A DNA stretch of 64,000 nt. Source: Aminiphilus circumscriptus DSM 16581 (GTDB lineage Bacteria; Synergistota; Synergistia; Synergistales; Aminiphilaceae). Both the position numbers and the translations under genes were made by a program. The stretch is taken from NCBI RefSeq assembly GCF_000526375.1, contig NZ_JAFY01000005.1:496001-560000 (forward strand), in the 5' to 3' direction. Positions within the stretch are counted from its first letter, which is position 1. Every line of letters starts with the position of its first letter. The notes beneath the pieces were generated by a model. That model was not told the DNA's origin. It searched no databases and worked only from the letters and a program-made list of their open reading frames with translations. Below are positions 17,144-25,548 of the stretch, one piece after another.

Positions 17144-17616
17144 GCCGTGTCCCCTCCCTTCGTGAGAAAGGCGTACAGCTCCACCAGGAGTTGGCAGAGC
17201 ATGAAGAAACACCCCGCCGGAATGGCCAGATAGACGTAGGCCATGGGAATCTCCATGGCGGGAGAGAGCTGTTCGAAGGTACGCAGCACCATATTCGCCC
17301 CCTGAACGATCATGATGGTCATGAAGACGATGCTGATCGCGTAGGCAAGACTTGTGCAGACCTTCGCCGCACCTCCGCGAAGCCTGCTGCTTATGGCGAG
17401 CACCGCCATGTGCCCTCCCCGACGGGCAACCACGGGAAGCCCCAGGAAAACCGTCCAGACGAAGAGGTACCGGGACAACTCCTCCGAATAGGTGAGGGAA
17501 CTGTGCAGGGCATAGCGGGCCACCACCTGGGCGAAGGTGAAGAAGAGCATGAAACCCATGGTGACGATGATGATTCTCTGAAGGACCAGATCGGCCATAT
17601 CGAGCACTTTTTTCAA
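17140..17616 (-). CDS. dctQ: TRAP transporter small permease DctQ
   Basis: The 158-aa protein has four membrane helices and the DctQ block YSEELSRYLFVWTVFLG. It stabilises the DctM unit. The apparent start is a TTG at 17616 with GGGGGG 6 nt upstream; an ATG six codons later is possible. It lies between dctP and dctM on the same strand and overlaps dctM by 4 nt. Confidence 0.88.
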   Translation of the reverse strand: MKKVLDMADLVLQRIIIVTMGFMLFFTFAQVVARYALHSSLTYSEELSRYLFVWTVFLGLPVVARRGGHMAVLAISSRLRGGAAKVCTSLAYAISIVFMTIMIVQGANMVLRTFEQLSPAMEIPMAYVYLAIPAGCFFMLCQLLVELYAFLTKGGDTA

Positions 17617-17729
17617 GCAGATCCCCCCGATTTCGCGGAGAGGAGCGGCGAAAAATGCCGCTCCTCTCCTACCCGAACGAAGTCTTTCCGGCGCACCGCA
17701 CCACCGAAAAGACGGAGCCTGTCCGTCGT

Positions 17730-18713
17730 CTACTGAACGTTCACAGTCTTTTCAATGTTCTCCTTGCCCACCTTGTCCTCGAACTTCGCCCAGACACCTC
17801 GCGTCGCCTCGGCAAAGGCCTTTTTATCCACGTCGTCGTTGATCTCGCTCTTTCCGCTCTCCCGGATCTTCTGCCAATAGCCATCCTCCAGCTCCCGGCA
17901 GAGGTTGCGCTGCCAGTCCCGAGCTTCCACGGCGGCCTCGAGCACCTTTTCCTGCAGCTCCTGGGAGAGTTTGTTCCACGCCTTGAGGCTCACCAGGACA
18001 GGCTCCGCCGAATAAGTGTGCCCCGTGAGAGAGATATATTTCTGTACCTCGAAAAACCGGGCGGTGTAGATGTGCGCCGCAGGATTCTCCTGGCCGTCCA
18101 CGACACCCTGTTGCAGCGCGGTGAACAATTCACCAAACGCCATGGGCGTGGGGTTCGCACCAAGGGCTTTCATCATCTCGATGTAGATCGGTTGCTCCAT
18201 GACACGGATCTTGAGCCCTTTCATGTCCTCGGGCACCCGAATGGGATGTTTGTTGTTCGTCATGTGTCGCACGCCGTTCTCCATGTAGACGAGGACTTTC
18301 ATTCCCTTGCCCTCGAGCTTCGCACCGATCTCCATGCCCACCGTGTCCAGAGCTTTGTAGGCATGCTGCACATCCCGGAAGATAAAGGGAAGATCGAAGA
18401 CCGCCACTTCGGGAAGGAAATTTCCCAACACGGCCGTGCTGGTGAGGGTGAAGTCAATGGTGCCGAACTGGGTTCCCTCGATGAGATCGCGCTGATTGCC
18501 GAGCTGGCTGCTCGGAAACACCTGAATCTCCACCTTGCCCCCGGTCTTCTCCTTCACAAGATCCGCAAATTTCTGCGCTCCCTGCGCGTAGGGATTCTCG
18601 GGATCCGCGATGTGCCCCAGCTTGAACACGAACTCCGGCTCGGCAAAGGCCGTTCCGGTGACAACAAGGATGAACGCCAGAATCAATGATGCCCACACGG
18701 TTCCTTTTTGCAT
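17730..18713 (-). CDS. dctP: TRAP transporter periplasmic receptor DctP
   Basis: The 327-aa protein has a signal peptide (about 1-22, ending TAFA) and the DctP fold: FKLGHIADPENPYAQGAQKF, a conserved Arg in the KIRVMEQ region that binds the substrate carboxylate, and VVDGQENPAAHIY. The ATG at 18713 has a strong AAAGGAGG site 8 nt before it. It delivers substrate to DctQM, encoded directly downstream. Expression is probably controlled by the response regulator gene just upstream on the same strand. Confidence 0.92.
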   Translation of the reverse strand: MQKGTVWASLILAFILVVTGTAFAEPEFVFKLGHIADPENPYAQGAQKFADLVKEKTGGKVEIQVFPSSQLGNQRDLIEGTQFGTIDFTLTSTAVLGNFLPEVAVFDLPFIFRDVQHAYKALDTVGMEIGAKLEGKGMKVLVYMENGVRHMTNNKHPIRVPEDMKGLKIRVMEQPIYIEMMKALGANPTPMAFGELFTALQQGVVDGQENPAAHIYTARFFEVQKYISLTGHTYSAEPVLVSLKAWNKLSQELQEKVLEAAVEARDWQRNLCRELEDGYWQKIRESGKSEINDDVDKKAFAEATRGVWAKFEDKVGKENIEKTVNVQ

Positions 18714-19057
18714 TCCACACACCCTCCTTTGTCTTCCTCCGTTCCCGAAAAAAACCCGGAGGTCCCTCCTGTTTTGCTCCCCCCCTCTTTCCCTGTCTCC
18801 CCGTGGAGACGACGCAGCCTTGGAGGAACACGACGAGTGTGCTCTCTTCATCTTTTTTGAACAAGAGTTTCGGTTTTTTTCCGGCCAAAAGAATCTTTTC
18901 GTTCACGGAAGGAGCGGAGGGAAAAGAGGAAATCCCTTGGGGTGGAAAGCTTTTCCGGAAGACGCTCTATGAACGAAATCAAACAAAAAGAAACAGTGCC
19001 TTCCGGGAACAACCCGGTGATTCGGATACCTCCCGGTGAAACGCACTCCCTCCGCAA
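18714..19057. other. 344-bp leader between the regulator gene and dctP
   Basis: No gene was recognised. On the minus strand it holds A/T-rich runs (for example around 18840-18890) with a short CTCTT...AAGAG inverted repeat. It is the natural place for a regulated dctPQM promoter and operator, but no convincing -35/-10 pair was found. Confidence 0.4.
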
Positions 19058-19741
19058 TCAGGGGAGAAGACGATATTTGTTCAAGGGGCGTCCCACCTCA
19101 CCGTAGCAACGTTCCATTTCGGCCTTTCCGGTGGCGACGAGATGCTCCAGATAGCGACGGGCCGTGACCCTGGAAATGCCCGCTCCCGTTGCGGCCTCGT
19201 CGGCGCAGAGCGGAGCCACCGCATTCCGCAGCAACTCCTCGATCCTGTCGAGCATGTTCGCGTTGAGCCCTTTGGGAAGGGTGGCGCGGATGTTCTTTCG
19301 GTTCCGGATGAGAAAAAAGCCGTCGATGTCCTCCTGGCTGAACTCGCCCTGGCCGTTCTGAACGCGGCGCATGAGGTCCCGGTAGGCATCGAGGGCAGCC
19401 CGGAAACGCTCGAACGTGAAAGGTTTGACGAGATAATCGAACACGCCTGAGCGAACTACGTCCTTGACGACTCCCGCCTCATGCGCCGCGGAAATGATGA
19501 TCACGTCCACACTTTTCCTGACGGCACGGAGCCTCTCCACGACTTCGAGCCCGTCCATCTCGGGCATGAAGATGTCCAGGATGATCAGATCCACCGCCGT
19601 CCTGGACAGGAAATCGAGCGCACGAACACCGTTTCCGGCGGTTCCCACCACGCGGAACCCCGGAACAGAGAGCAGAAAACGCCGATGAATGTCGAGAACC
19701 ATGGGATCGTCCTCAACGATGAACACCGTGATATCCCGCAC
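19058..19741 (-). CDS. CitB/DcuR-type response regulator
   Basis: The 227-aa regulator has a receiver domain (about 1-120) with the acidic pair D11-D12, phospho-acceptor D56 in LIILDIFMPEMDG and the conserved Lys in YLVKPF. A C-terminal helix-turn-helix follows (ISRVTARRYLEHLV). It pairs with the kinase encoded 39 nt upstream. The start is GTG at 19741 with AAGGAGGAG before it. This family activates carboxylate uptake and metabolism genes, so dctPQM immediately downstream and the fumarase genes upstream are the likely targets (inference). Confidence 0.85.
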   Translation of the reverse strand: MRDITVFIVEDDPMVLDIHRRFLLSVPGFRVVGTAGNGVRALDFLSRTAVDLIILDIFMPEMDGLEVVERLRAVRKSVDVIIISAAHEAGVVKDVVRSGVFDYLVKPFTFERFRAALDAYRDLMRRVQNGQGEFSQEDIDGFFLIRNRKNIRATLPKGLNANMLDRIEELLRNAVAPLCADEAATGAGISRVTARRYLEHLVATGKAEMERCYGEVGRPLNKYRLLP

Positions 19742-19780
19742 CGTCTTCTCCTCCTTCCGCAGAGGGGCCGGTAACCGCCG

Positions 19781-21478
19781 TCACCCCCCTCGGGAATCGC
19801 CCTCCTTCGTTCCATGGGGAATGCGCACGAGAAACTCCGTTCCGCCTCCGGGACGAGCGTGCACGCTCACATCTCCTCCGCAGGCGTCCACGACGTTCTT
19901 CACGTTGAAGAGGCCATATCCCCTCTGGAGACCTTTGGTGGAAAAACCCTTCTCGAAAATGTGCTCCACAAGATCGGGAGAAATACCTCCGCCTGTGTCA
20001 CGGACACTCACGAGAATTCCCCCCGATTCGTCGAAAATGGAAATTTCCACGACTCTTCGCTCCGGTGCTTCCTGAAGGACCGCCTCCATCGCATTTTCCA
20101 GGAGATTGCCCACGACCAGAACGAGAGCCTGGCTATCGAGATCCTCAAGAGGACCACAGAAACTGTCCTGATCGAGAGAGAAGGAGATATTCAATTCTTT
20201 GCAGCGACCGGACTTTCCGAGAAGGAGTCCTCCCAAGGAAGGATTCTTGACACGCCGGGCGATGAAAGACATGAGAGAGCGCTGGGTTTCGACGATGCCG
20301 GAGATGAACTCCACCGCTCTCGCATATTCACCGAGCTGGACGAGACCCGATATGGCCTGGAGCTTATTGAGAAATTCGTGGTTCTGCACCCGCAGAGCCT
20401 CCACGTAGCGCTTGACTCCCGTGAGTTCCTCCGCCATGGAAAGGACCTGGGTCATGTCCCGAAAGCTCGCGATGGCACCGACGACGCGCCCCTTCACCTT
20501 TACGGGAATCCGGTTCGTGAGAATGCGCGATCCCAGAAGATTCTGCTCCTGGTCCAGTTCGCTCTCGCCCGTGGCGAGCACTGCGGGAAGGCGCGTGGAG
20601 GGAATCACCTCCTCCACACTGCGCCCTACAGAATCGCCTTCAACCCGAAGCAGCTCCTCCGCCCTTCGATTCATAAGCCGGATTCGTCCTTCCGCATCGA
20701 CGGCGACGATTCCCTCCGGGACGGCTTCGATCACGCTGTCCAGTTCCTGGACAACCCGGGCGATTTCGTGGGGCTCCAGACCACCCATGGCCCGCTTGAT
20801 ATCCCAGGCAAGGACAGTAGCTCCCAGAAACCCCACTCCAAGACCGAGGAGCAATGCGACCTGGAGAAAACGATTGAGCACCCCCACCTGTTTGCGTACT
20901 TCCGTCAGAAGAATGCCCACGGCAACGGCCCCGACCTGGTCTCCCTCGAAATAGACGGGAACGAAGGCCCGCATGGACGGCCCGAGCGTTCCCACCGCCT
21001 TGGACACATAGGTCTCTCCGCGAAAGACGAGCCCCTCGTCGCCTCCCACAAAGGTTTTTCCGATACGCTCCTCCACGGGATGGGAGTATCGGACTCCTCG
21101 CATGTCGAAGAGGACGATATACTCCGCGCCGGTTTTCTGTCGGATCCGCTCTGCAATGGGCTGAATTACCCGCTCACCTCCAGGTTTGCCCAGCGAGCGC
21201 TGAATATCGGGGATCTCCGAGACCGAGAGGGCCACATTCATGGCATTTTCACCGAGGCGAGTCTCGAACTGGGCCACAATCTTCCGGCTCGTCACGAAAC
21301 CGACCACGGCGAGGCTCGCGCCGAAGAACGCGAGTCCCATGAGGATGATCTTCGTCCGAATCTTCAGAGGATGGCAAAATCCCTTCCCTCTGTTCCCCAG
21401 ACTGCGAAAGATGCGGCGGGAAAAGAGCCGCTCCTCACCATCGGGCATACGACGTCTCAAAAAAGTCAGGATCCTCAT
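19781..21478 (-). CDS. CitA/DcuS-family sensor histidine kinase
   Basis: The 565-aa membrane kinase has one helix at about 43-65, a periplasmic PDC-like sensor with the RYSHPVEERIGK and GTLGPSMRAFVPV blocks of this family, a second helix at about 205-225, a cytoplasmic PAS domain and a SpoOB-type kinase core. The H-box is LRVQNHEFLNKLQAI, and the ATPase N-box is NLLENAMEAV with DTGGGI following. These sensors bind citrate, malate, fumarate or similar acids. Its ATG at 21478 overlaps the fumarase beta stop as ATGA, physically coupling sensing to fumarase production. Confidence 0.88.
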   Translation of the reverse strand: MRILTFLRRRMPDGEERLFSRRIFRSLGNRGKGFCHPLKIRTKIILMGLAFFGASLAVVGFVTSRKIVAQFETRLGENAMNVALSVSEIPDIQRSLGKPGGERVIQPIAERIRQKTGAEYIVLFDMRGVRYSHPVEERIGKTFVGGDEGLVFRGETYVSKAVGTLGPSMRAFVPVYFEGDQVGAVAVGILLTEVRKQVGVLNRFLQVALLLGLGVGFLGATVLAWDIKRAMGGLEPHEIARVVQELDSVIEAVPEGIVAVDAEGRIRLMNRRAEELLRVEGDSVGRSVEEVIPSTRLPAVLATGESELDQEQNLLGSRILTNRIPVKVKGRVVGAIASFRDMTQVLSMAEELTGVKRYVEALRVQNHEFLNKLQAISGLVQLGEYARAVEFISGIVETQRSLMSFIARRVKNPSLGGLLLGKSGRCKELNISFSLDQDSFCGPLEDLDSQALVLVVGNLLENAMEAVLQEAPERRVVEISIFDESGGILVSVRDTGGGISPDLVEHIFEKGFSTKGLQRGYGLFNVKNVVDACGGDVSVHARPGGGTEFLVRIPHGTKEGDSRGG

Positions 21479-22041
21479 TGTTGTCGGGTAAAGGCTGCGG
21501 GGCCGATCTCGTAGAGATCGTTCCCGCGGAAATCCACCACCACCACGAGAGGAAGGTCTTCCACAACGAGTTCCCGGATCGCCTCGGGTCCCAGGTCTTC
21601 ATAGGCCACGATCCGCACGGACCGGACACATCGGGCGAGGAGCGCCGCCGCGCCACCGGTGGCACCGAGATAGACGGCACCATGTTCCCGAATGGCACGT
21701 ACCACCTCGGGAGACCTTCGTCCTTTGCCGATCATGCCCTTGAGTCCCTGGGCCAGAAGAAGAGGGGTATAAGGGTCCATGCGCGTACTCGTGGTCGGAC
21801 CGATGGGGCCGATCACGCGTCCTGGCTTTGCCGGAGCCGGTCCGGCATAGTAGATCACCTGGCCGGAAAGGGAGAGGGGAAGCGCCATGCCCTTTTCGAG
21901 GCATTCCGCCATGCGCCGATGCGCCGCATCGCGGGCCGTGTAGACGGAACCGCTCAAAAGAACCAGATCTCCAGCCCGAAGAGACGAAAGCGCCGCCTCG
22001 TCCAAAGGCGTTACGATGGAACGCGGTTCACTCGAATGCAT
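21475..22041 (-). CDS. class I fumarate hydratase (or L-tartrate dehydratase) beta subunit
   Basis: The 188-aa protein corresponds to the C-terminal domain of iron-sulfur fumarases. It has LSGSVYTARDAAH, YYAGPAPAKPG and GPIGPTTSTRMDPYT, which bind substrate. It forms a complex with the alpha subunit encoded 14 nt upstream. The ATG at 22041 is preferred because GGAGG precedes it. Tartrate dehydratase has the same two-subunit layout, so substrate is not certain; the malic enzyme and dicarboxylate transporter in the window favour fumarate/malate. Confidence 0.85.
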   Translation of the reverse strand: MHSSEPRSIVTPLDEAALSSLRAGDLVLLSGSVYTARDAAHRRMAECLEKGMALPLSLSGQVIYYAGPAPAKPGRVIGPIGPTTSTRMDPYTPLLLAQGLKGMIGKGRRSPEVVRAIREHGAVYLGATGGAAALLARCVRSVRIVAYEDLGPEAIRELVVEDLPLVVVVDFRGNDLYEIGPAAFTRQQ

Positions 22042-22054
22042 GGTCCTCGCCTCC

Positions 22055-22900
22055 TTACAGAATGCCCTCGGCGTGGCGAAGGGCATGGCAACAGAGGTTC
22101 ACCGCCACGGGAAGGCCGGCGATGTGGGTGGGCAGCCATTCCGCGGCGACGCCGAGACAGGTGACGCGCCCTCCGTATCCTCCAGGTCCGATGCCCAGAG
22201 CATTCACGGCAGCAAGGAGGCGTCTTTCGAGAACCGCATATTCCTCATCGGGATGGGGCTTACCCAGAGGCCGAAGCAAGGCTCTCTTCGCGGCGAGGGG
22301 AGCGGTCTCGAAATTACCTCCGATACCGACGCCGATCACGACGGGCGGACAGGGATTCGGTCCCGCTTTGCGCACCGTCTCCACCACGAACTCCACCACA
22401 CCTTCGACACCGTCGGCGGGCTTCATCATGCGCAGAGCGCTCATGTTCTCGCTGCCCATTCCTTTGGGGGCCACGGAGATATGAACCTCCTCTCCCGGGA
22501 CAAGGCGCAGATGCACCACCGCCGGTGTGTTGTCCCCGGTGTTACTCCTCCGGAACAGCGGGTCGGTCACGACGGACTTCCGGAGGAATCCCTCCGTATA
22601 GGCCCGACGGACACCCTCGTGCAGGGCATCCTCGAAGTTGCCGCCCTCGAAATGCACGTCCTGACCCACGTCACAGAAAAGCACCGCGAGACCACAGTCC
22701 TGGCACACAGGCACGCGTTCCTCCGCAGCGATGCGATGATTTTCGAGGATGTCCTCCAGTACAGCCTTTCCAAGGGTGGACGTTTCCTCGACACGCCCCC
22801 TCTCCAAAGCCAGGACCACATTGCGGGGAATTCCGTAATTCGCCTCAAGCAGAAGTTTTTCCACGAGATCGGTCACGGCAGAGACAGCTACGGATCGCAT
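22055..22900 (-). CDS. class I fumarate hydratase (or L-tartrate dehydratase) alpha subunit
   Basis: The 281-aa subunit carries the [4Fe-4S] cluster that acts as Lewis acid. Candidate cluster cysteines are in PVCQDCGLAV, GPNPCPPVV and NLCCHALRH. Other family segments are GDNTPAVVH and PKGMGSENMSAL. It catalyses reversible hydration of fumarate to malate together with the beta subunit. AAGGAGGGG lies before the ATG at 22900. It heads the fumarase - kinase - regulator - dctPQM cluster. The cluster is oxygen-sensitive in this family, consistent with an anaerobe. Confidence 0.87.
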   Translation of the reverse strand: MRSVAVSAVTDLVEKLLLEANYGIPRNVVLALERGRVEETSTLGKAVLEDILENHRIAAEERVPVCQDCGLAVLFCDVGQDVHFEGGNFEDALHEGVRRAYTEGFLRKSVVTDPLFRRSNTGDNTPAVVHLRLVPGEEVHISVAPKGMGSENMSALRMMKPADGVEGVVEFVVETVRKAGPNPCPPVVIGVGIGGNFETAPLAAKRALLRPLGKPHPDEEYAVLERRLLAAVNALGIGPGGYGGRVTCLGVAAEWLPTHIAGLPVAVNLCCHALRHAEGIL

Positions 22901-23050
22901 GCTACATCCCCTCCTTCTCGAAACAGCATACCATCGAGCGGAGGAATGCCAAACCTCTTCTGCGGTTCGAGCATCGGCGACAAATTCAGAACGCCTTCGA
23001 AAGATCGGAAAACGAAAGGATCATTCACGGGAACGGAATCGCAGAAAAAA

Positions 23051-23150
23051 GAAAACCCTGAATAAAGACCTTTCGATTTTCCTTGACTCGGGTCGCATCA
23101 GGCTCTGCGAGGCGCCCTGCGGGGCTGACGTAGCCTTATTCAGAGATTCC
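23051..23150 (+). repeat. MITE copy 2
   Basis: A 100-bp copy runs from GAAAACCCTGAATAAAG to CCTTATTCAGAGATTCC, flanked by AAAA on both sides as a possible 4-bp target duplication. It lies in the 400-bp gap between the fumarase alpha gene and the end of the first decarboxylase operon. No gene is seen in the rest of that gap (22901-23302). Confidence 0.85.
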
Positions 23151-23302
23151 AAAACATCGAGATATGCACCCTCTCTCGTGATGATGTCAGAATTCCTGCG
23201 GAGAGCACGCAACGCGATTTCCGATCCGGATGTCTTGTGGTTCCAGCGGCGCAGAGGAGGATTCGGACAACAGGCGACCTCGCAAAACGGGCATCATCGC
23301 AC

Positions 23303-23340
23303 GACGCAGGGGGCCTTCCGTACGGAAGGCCCCCTGCGTC
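23303..23340 (-). terminator. 38-bp perfect palindrome ending decarboxylase operon 1
   Basis: GACGCAGGGGGCCTTCCGT is followed by its exact complement. It lies 29 nt past the mmdB stop at 23369 and should form a very stable hairpin in the mRNA. No T-tract follows, so it may terminate weakly or protect the 3' end. The same palindrome follows the second operon copy. Confidence 0.65.
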
Positions 23341-23368
23341 TGGTTCCTGCGAAACACGGAATTCTCCG

Positions 23369-24490
23369 TCAGTGCGTGAGCAACGTCAGCATGGTTCCCG
23401 CCGCCACAGCGGTCCCGATCACGCCCGCCACGTTCGGGCCCATGGCGTGCATCAAAAGAAAATTGCTCGGAAATTCCCGTTGGCACATGCGCTGCACCAC
23501 CCGGGCCGCCATGGGCACCGCGGAAACTCCCGCCGCACCGATCATGGGGTTGATCTTTCCGCCGGACAGTTTCTTCATGAGCTGGCCGAAGAGCACGCCG
23601 CCTCCGGTGCTGAAAACGAAGGCCACAAGACCGAGAAGTATGATCTTCAGGGTCCCTATGGTCAGGAAACTCGTGGCATCCATGGTGGCTCCCACGGACA
23701 GGCCCAGGAAGATCGTGGTGGCGTTCAGAATCTCGTTCTGCGCCGCTCCGCTCAGACGCTCCGTCACGCCGCACTCCCGAAGGAGGTTGCCGAACATGAG
23801 CACGCCCACGAGCGGCACGGAGGCGGGCAGGATCAAACCGGCCGCCATGGTGCACACGATGGGAAAGAGCACTTTTTCCGTCTTGCTCACGGGGCGGAGC
23901 TGGTCCATGCGAATGCCCCGGTCGGCCTTGGTGGTCAGAAGGCGGATCACCGGCGGCTGGATGAGCGGCACGAGCGACATGTAGCTGTACGCCGCCACGG
24001 CCACGGCACCGAGGATCTGGGGCGCCATCTTCATGGTGAGGTAGATGCTCGTCGGGCCGTCCGCGCCTCCGATGATGGCGATGCTCGCCGCTTCACGCAC
24101 GCTGAAGCCCATGACCATGGCGAGAAAAAGGGCTACGAACACGCCGAGCTGCGCCGCCGCCCCCAAAAGAAAGGTGATGGGGTTCGCCATGAGAGGGCCG
24201 AAGTCGGTCAGGGCTCCGATGCCCATGAAGATGATCACGGGGTAGATCTCGTGCTCCGCTCCGTAGAACACGTACCGAAGAAAGCCTCCCTCGTCCATGA
24301 TGCCCGACAGGGGAAGGTTCACGAGCAGGCAGCCGAAGGCGATGGGCACGAGCAGAAGCGGCTCGAAGCCTTTGCCGATGGCCAGATAGAGGAGCACCAG
24401 GGCCACGGCAAGCATGACGAAATGACCGCCCGTGAGGCCCAAAAATCCGGACTGTTCTAAAATGCTACGCAGTGCTTCCACATACAGCAT
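23369..24490 (-). CDS. mmdB: sodium-pumping methylmalonyl-CoA decarboxylase beta subunit, copy 1
   Basis: The 373-aa integral membrane protein of the OadB/MmdB/GcdB family couples decarboxylation of carboxybiotin to sodium export. Family features include the conserved re-entrant region ending IIGGADGPTSIY, which contributes a sodium-site Asp, and the later NPMIGAAGVSAVPMAARV. It differs from copy 2 (27978-29099) by only three residues. It is the last gene of operon 1, followed by the palindrome at 23303. GAGGGAGG precedes the ATG. Confidence 0.92.
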   Translation of the reverse strand: MLYVEALRSILEQSGFLGLTGGHFVMLAVALVLLYLAIGKGFEPLLLVPIAFGCLLVNLPLSGIMDEGGFLRYVFYGAEHEIYPVIIFMGIGALTDFGPLMANPITFLLGAAAQLGVFVALFLAMVMGFSVREAASIAIIGGADGPTSIYLTMKMAPQILGAVAVAAYSYMSLVPLIQPPVIRLLTTKADRGIRMDQLRPVSKTEKVLFPIVCTMAAGLILPASVPLVGVLMFGNLLRECGVTERLSGAAQNEILNATTIFLGLSVGATMDATSFLTIGTLKIILLGLVAFVFSTGGGVLFGQLMKKLSGGKINPMIGAAGVSAVPMAARVVQRMCQREFPSNFLLMHAMGPNVAGVIGTAVAAGTMLTLLTH

Positions 24491-24531
24491 TGTTCGTCCT
24501 CCCTCGTTCCCGGGGAACGGCAGGAACTCTA

Positions 24532-24927
24532 CTAGCCCACGACGACGAGGACGTCGCCGGTGTTGACGGAATCACCTTCCTTGACGCGTATTTCCTTCAC
24601 TGTTCCTCCGCTTGGCGCCTGGATCTCGTTCTCCATCTTCATGGCCTCCAGAACGACCAGCAGATCTCCGGGGTTCACGGAGGCTCCCACGGAAACCGCC
24701 ACTTTCAGGATCTTGCCGGGCATGGGGGAACTCACCACGTCGCCTCCGGCGGGAGCCGCCGGAGCCGGCGCCGCCGCAGGTGCGGGCGCAGACGCCTTCG
24801 GCGCCGGGGCCGCGGCGGCCACGGGCGCGGGCGCCGCCACAGGAGCAGGCGATGCGCCTCCCTTGATCTCTTCAACTTCCACGTCATAGCTCTTGCCGTT
24901 CACTGCGATTCGAAACGTTCGGGCCAT
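24532..24927 (-). CDS. mmdC: methylmalonyl-CoA decarboxylase biotin carrier subunit, copy 1
   Basis: The 131-aa protein has an N-terminal strand region, an Ala/Pro-rich flexible linker (about 35-65) and a biotinyl domain with EAMKMEN, whose second Lys-flanked Met motif carries biotin on the Lys. It shuttles CO2 between the carboxyltransferase and the membrane pump. ATG at 24927 has AAGGAGGAAG upstream. It lacks a 12-bp unit in the linker that copy 2 has twice. Nucleotide identity to copy 2 ends abruptly 22 nt upstream of the start, at 24949. Confidence 0.92.
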   Translation of the reverse strand: MARTFRIAVNGKSYDVEVEEIKGGASPAPVAAPAPVAAAAPAPKASAPAPAAAPAPAAPAGGDVVSSPMPGKILKVAVSVGASVNPGDLLVVLEAMKMENEIQAPSGGTVKEIRVKEGDSVNTGDVLVVVG

Positions 24928-24949
24928 CTTCTTCCTTCCTCCTTGGGAG

Positions 24950-25107
24950 TTCGTATCCACACTTCATCCGCTCGGAATGCCGGTCTGCCCGATAAAGGAA
25001 ACACCTCCCCGACAGACGCGCAAAACCGATCCGCACGAGAGTTGGTCGTCTTTTTCGTCGCAACCGCCTCTTCCGAACATGGCCGGAAGGGACGGCACGC
25101 GGAAACG
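24950..25107. other. operon-1-specific intergenic segment
   Basis: The 158 bp between mmdD and mmdC in operon 1 bears no resemblance to the 467-bp counterpart in operon 2, although both neighbours are almost identical. No gene or clear promoter was recognised. Confidence 0.5.
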
Positions 25108-25524
25108 CTATTCAAGCCCCTCCAGATTGCAGGTACGAGCGAGAGCCCTCCAGCCGCTTCCGCTCCCCGCCTGTCTGGAGACGGTGAAAACAGGACGCAC
25201 GTTCGTCACCGTGACGGCGCTGCCGAGCGTCGCCGCCACCGCCGCGGTGAGAACCGCGACGAGTTCGTCCTCATCCTCGCCCTGAACCTGCACGGATGCA
25301 GCAGGCGCGACGGAAACGACCGACGGAGCAGCTGGTTTCGACGGCGCGGGCGCTTCCACTTTTGCCGCCCTGTTCTTTTTTCTGTTGTCCACGGATGTAG
25401 CGAGAAGCTTGTTTCCCCGAATGACCAAACTCAATCCGACCAGCACCAAAAAGACGATGCTGAAGGCGATGAGCGCCAGGATCACCGCGCCTCCCGCTCC
25501 GACAAAATGGGATGCCAGTTCCAT
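25108..25524 (-). CDS. mmdD: decarboxylase small membrane subunit (OadG/MmdD-like), copy 1
   Basis: The 138-aa protein has one membrane helix (about 8-32), an Ala/Pro/Ser-rich linker and a C-terminal strand-rich tail (LVAVLTAAVAATLGSAVTVTNV). Such subunits anchor the carboxyltransferase to the beta subunit. The N-terminal 30 and C-terminal ~50 residues are essentially those of copy 2, but the linker (bases 25264-25427) is different in sequence and length. ATG at 25524 follows AAGGGGGAG. Confidence 0.85.
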   Translation of the reverse strand: MELASHFVGAGGAVILALIAFSIVFLVLVGLSLVIRGNKLLATSVDNRKKNRAAKVEAPAPSKPAAPSVVSVAPAASVQVQGEDEDELVAVLTAAVAATLGSAVTVTNVRPVFTVSRQAGSGSGWRALARTCNLEGLE

Positions 25525-25548
25525 GTACGTCTCCCCCTTCCCTCGTGC

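Noticed and set aside
24532-24800. Ala/Pro-rich repeats in the biotin carrier gene as a possible tandem-repeat locus or CRISPR
   Set aside because: They are the flexible linker codons of the carrier protein. Spacing is irregular and there are no spacers.
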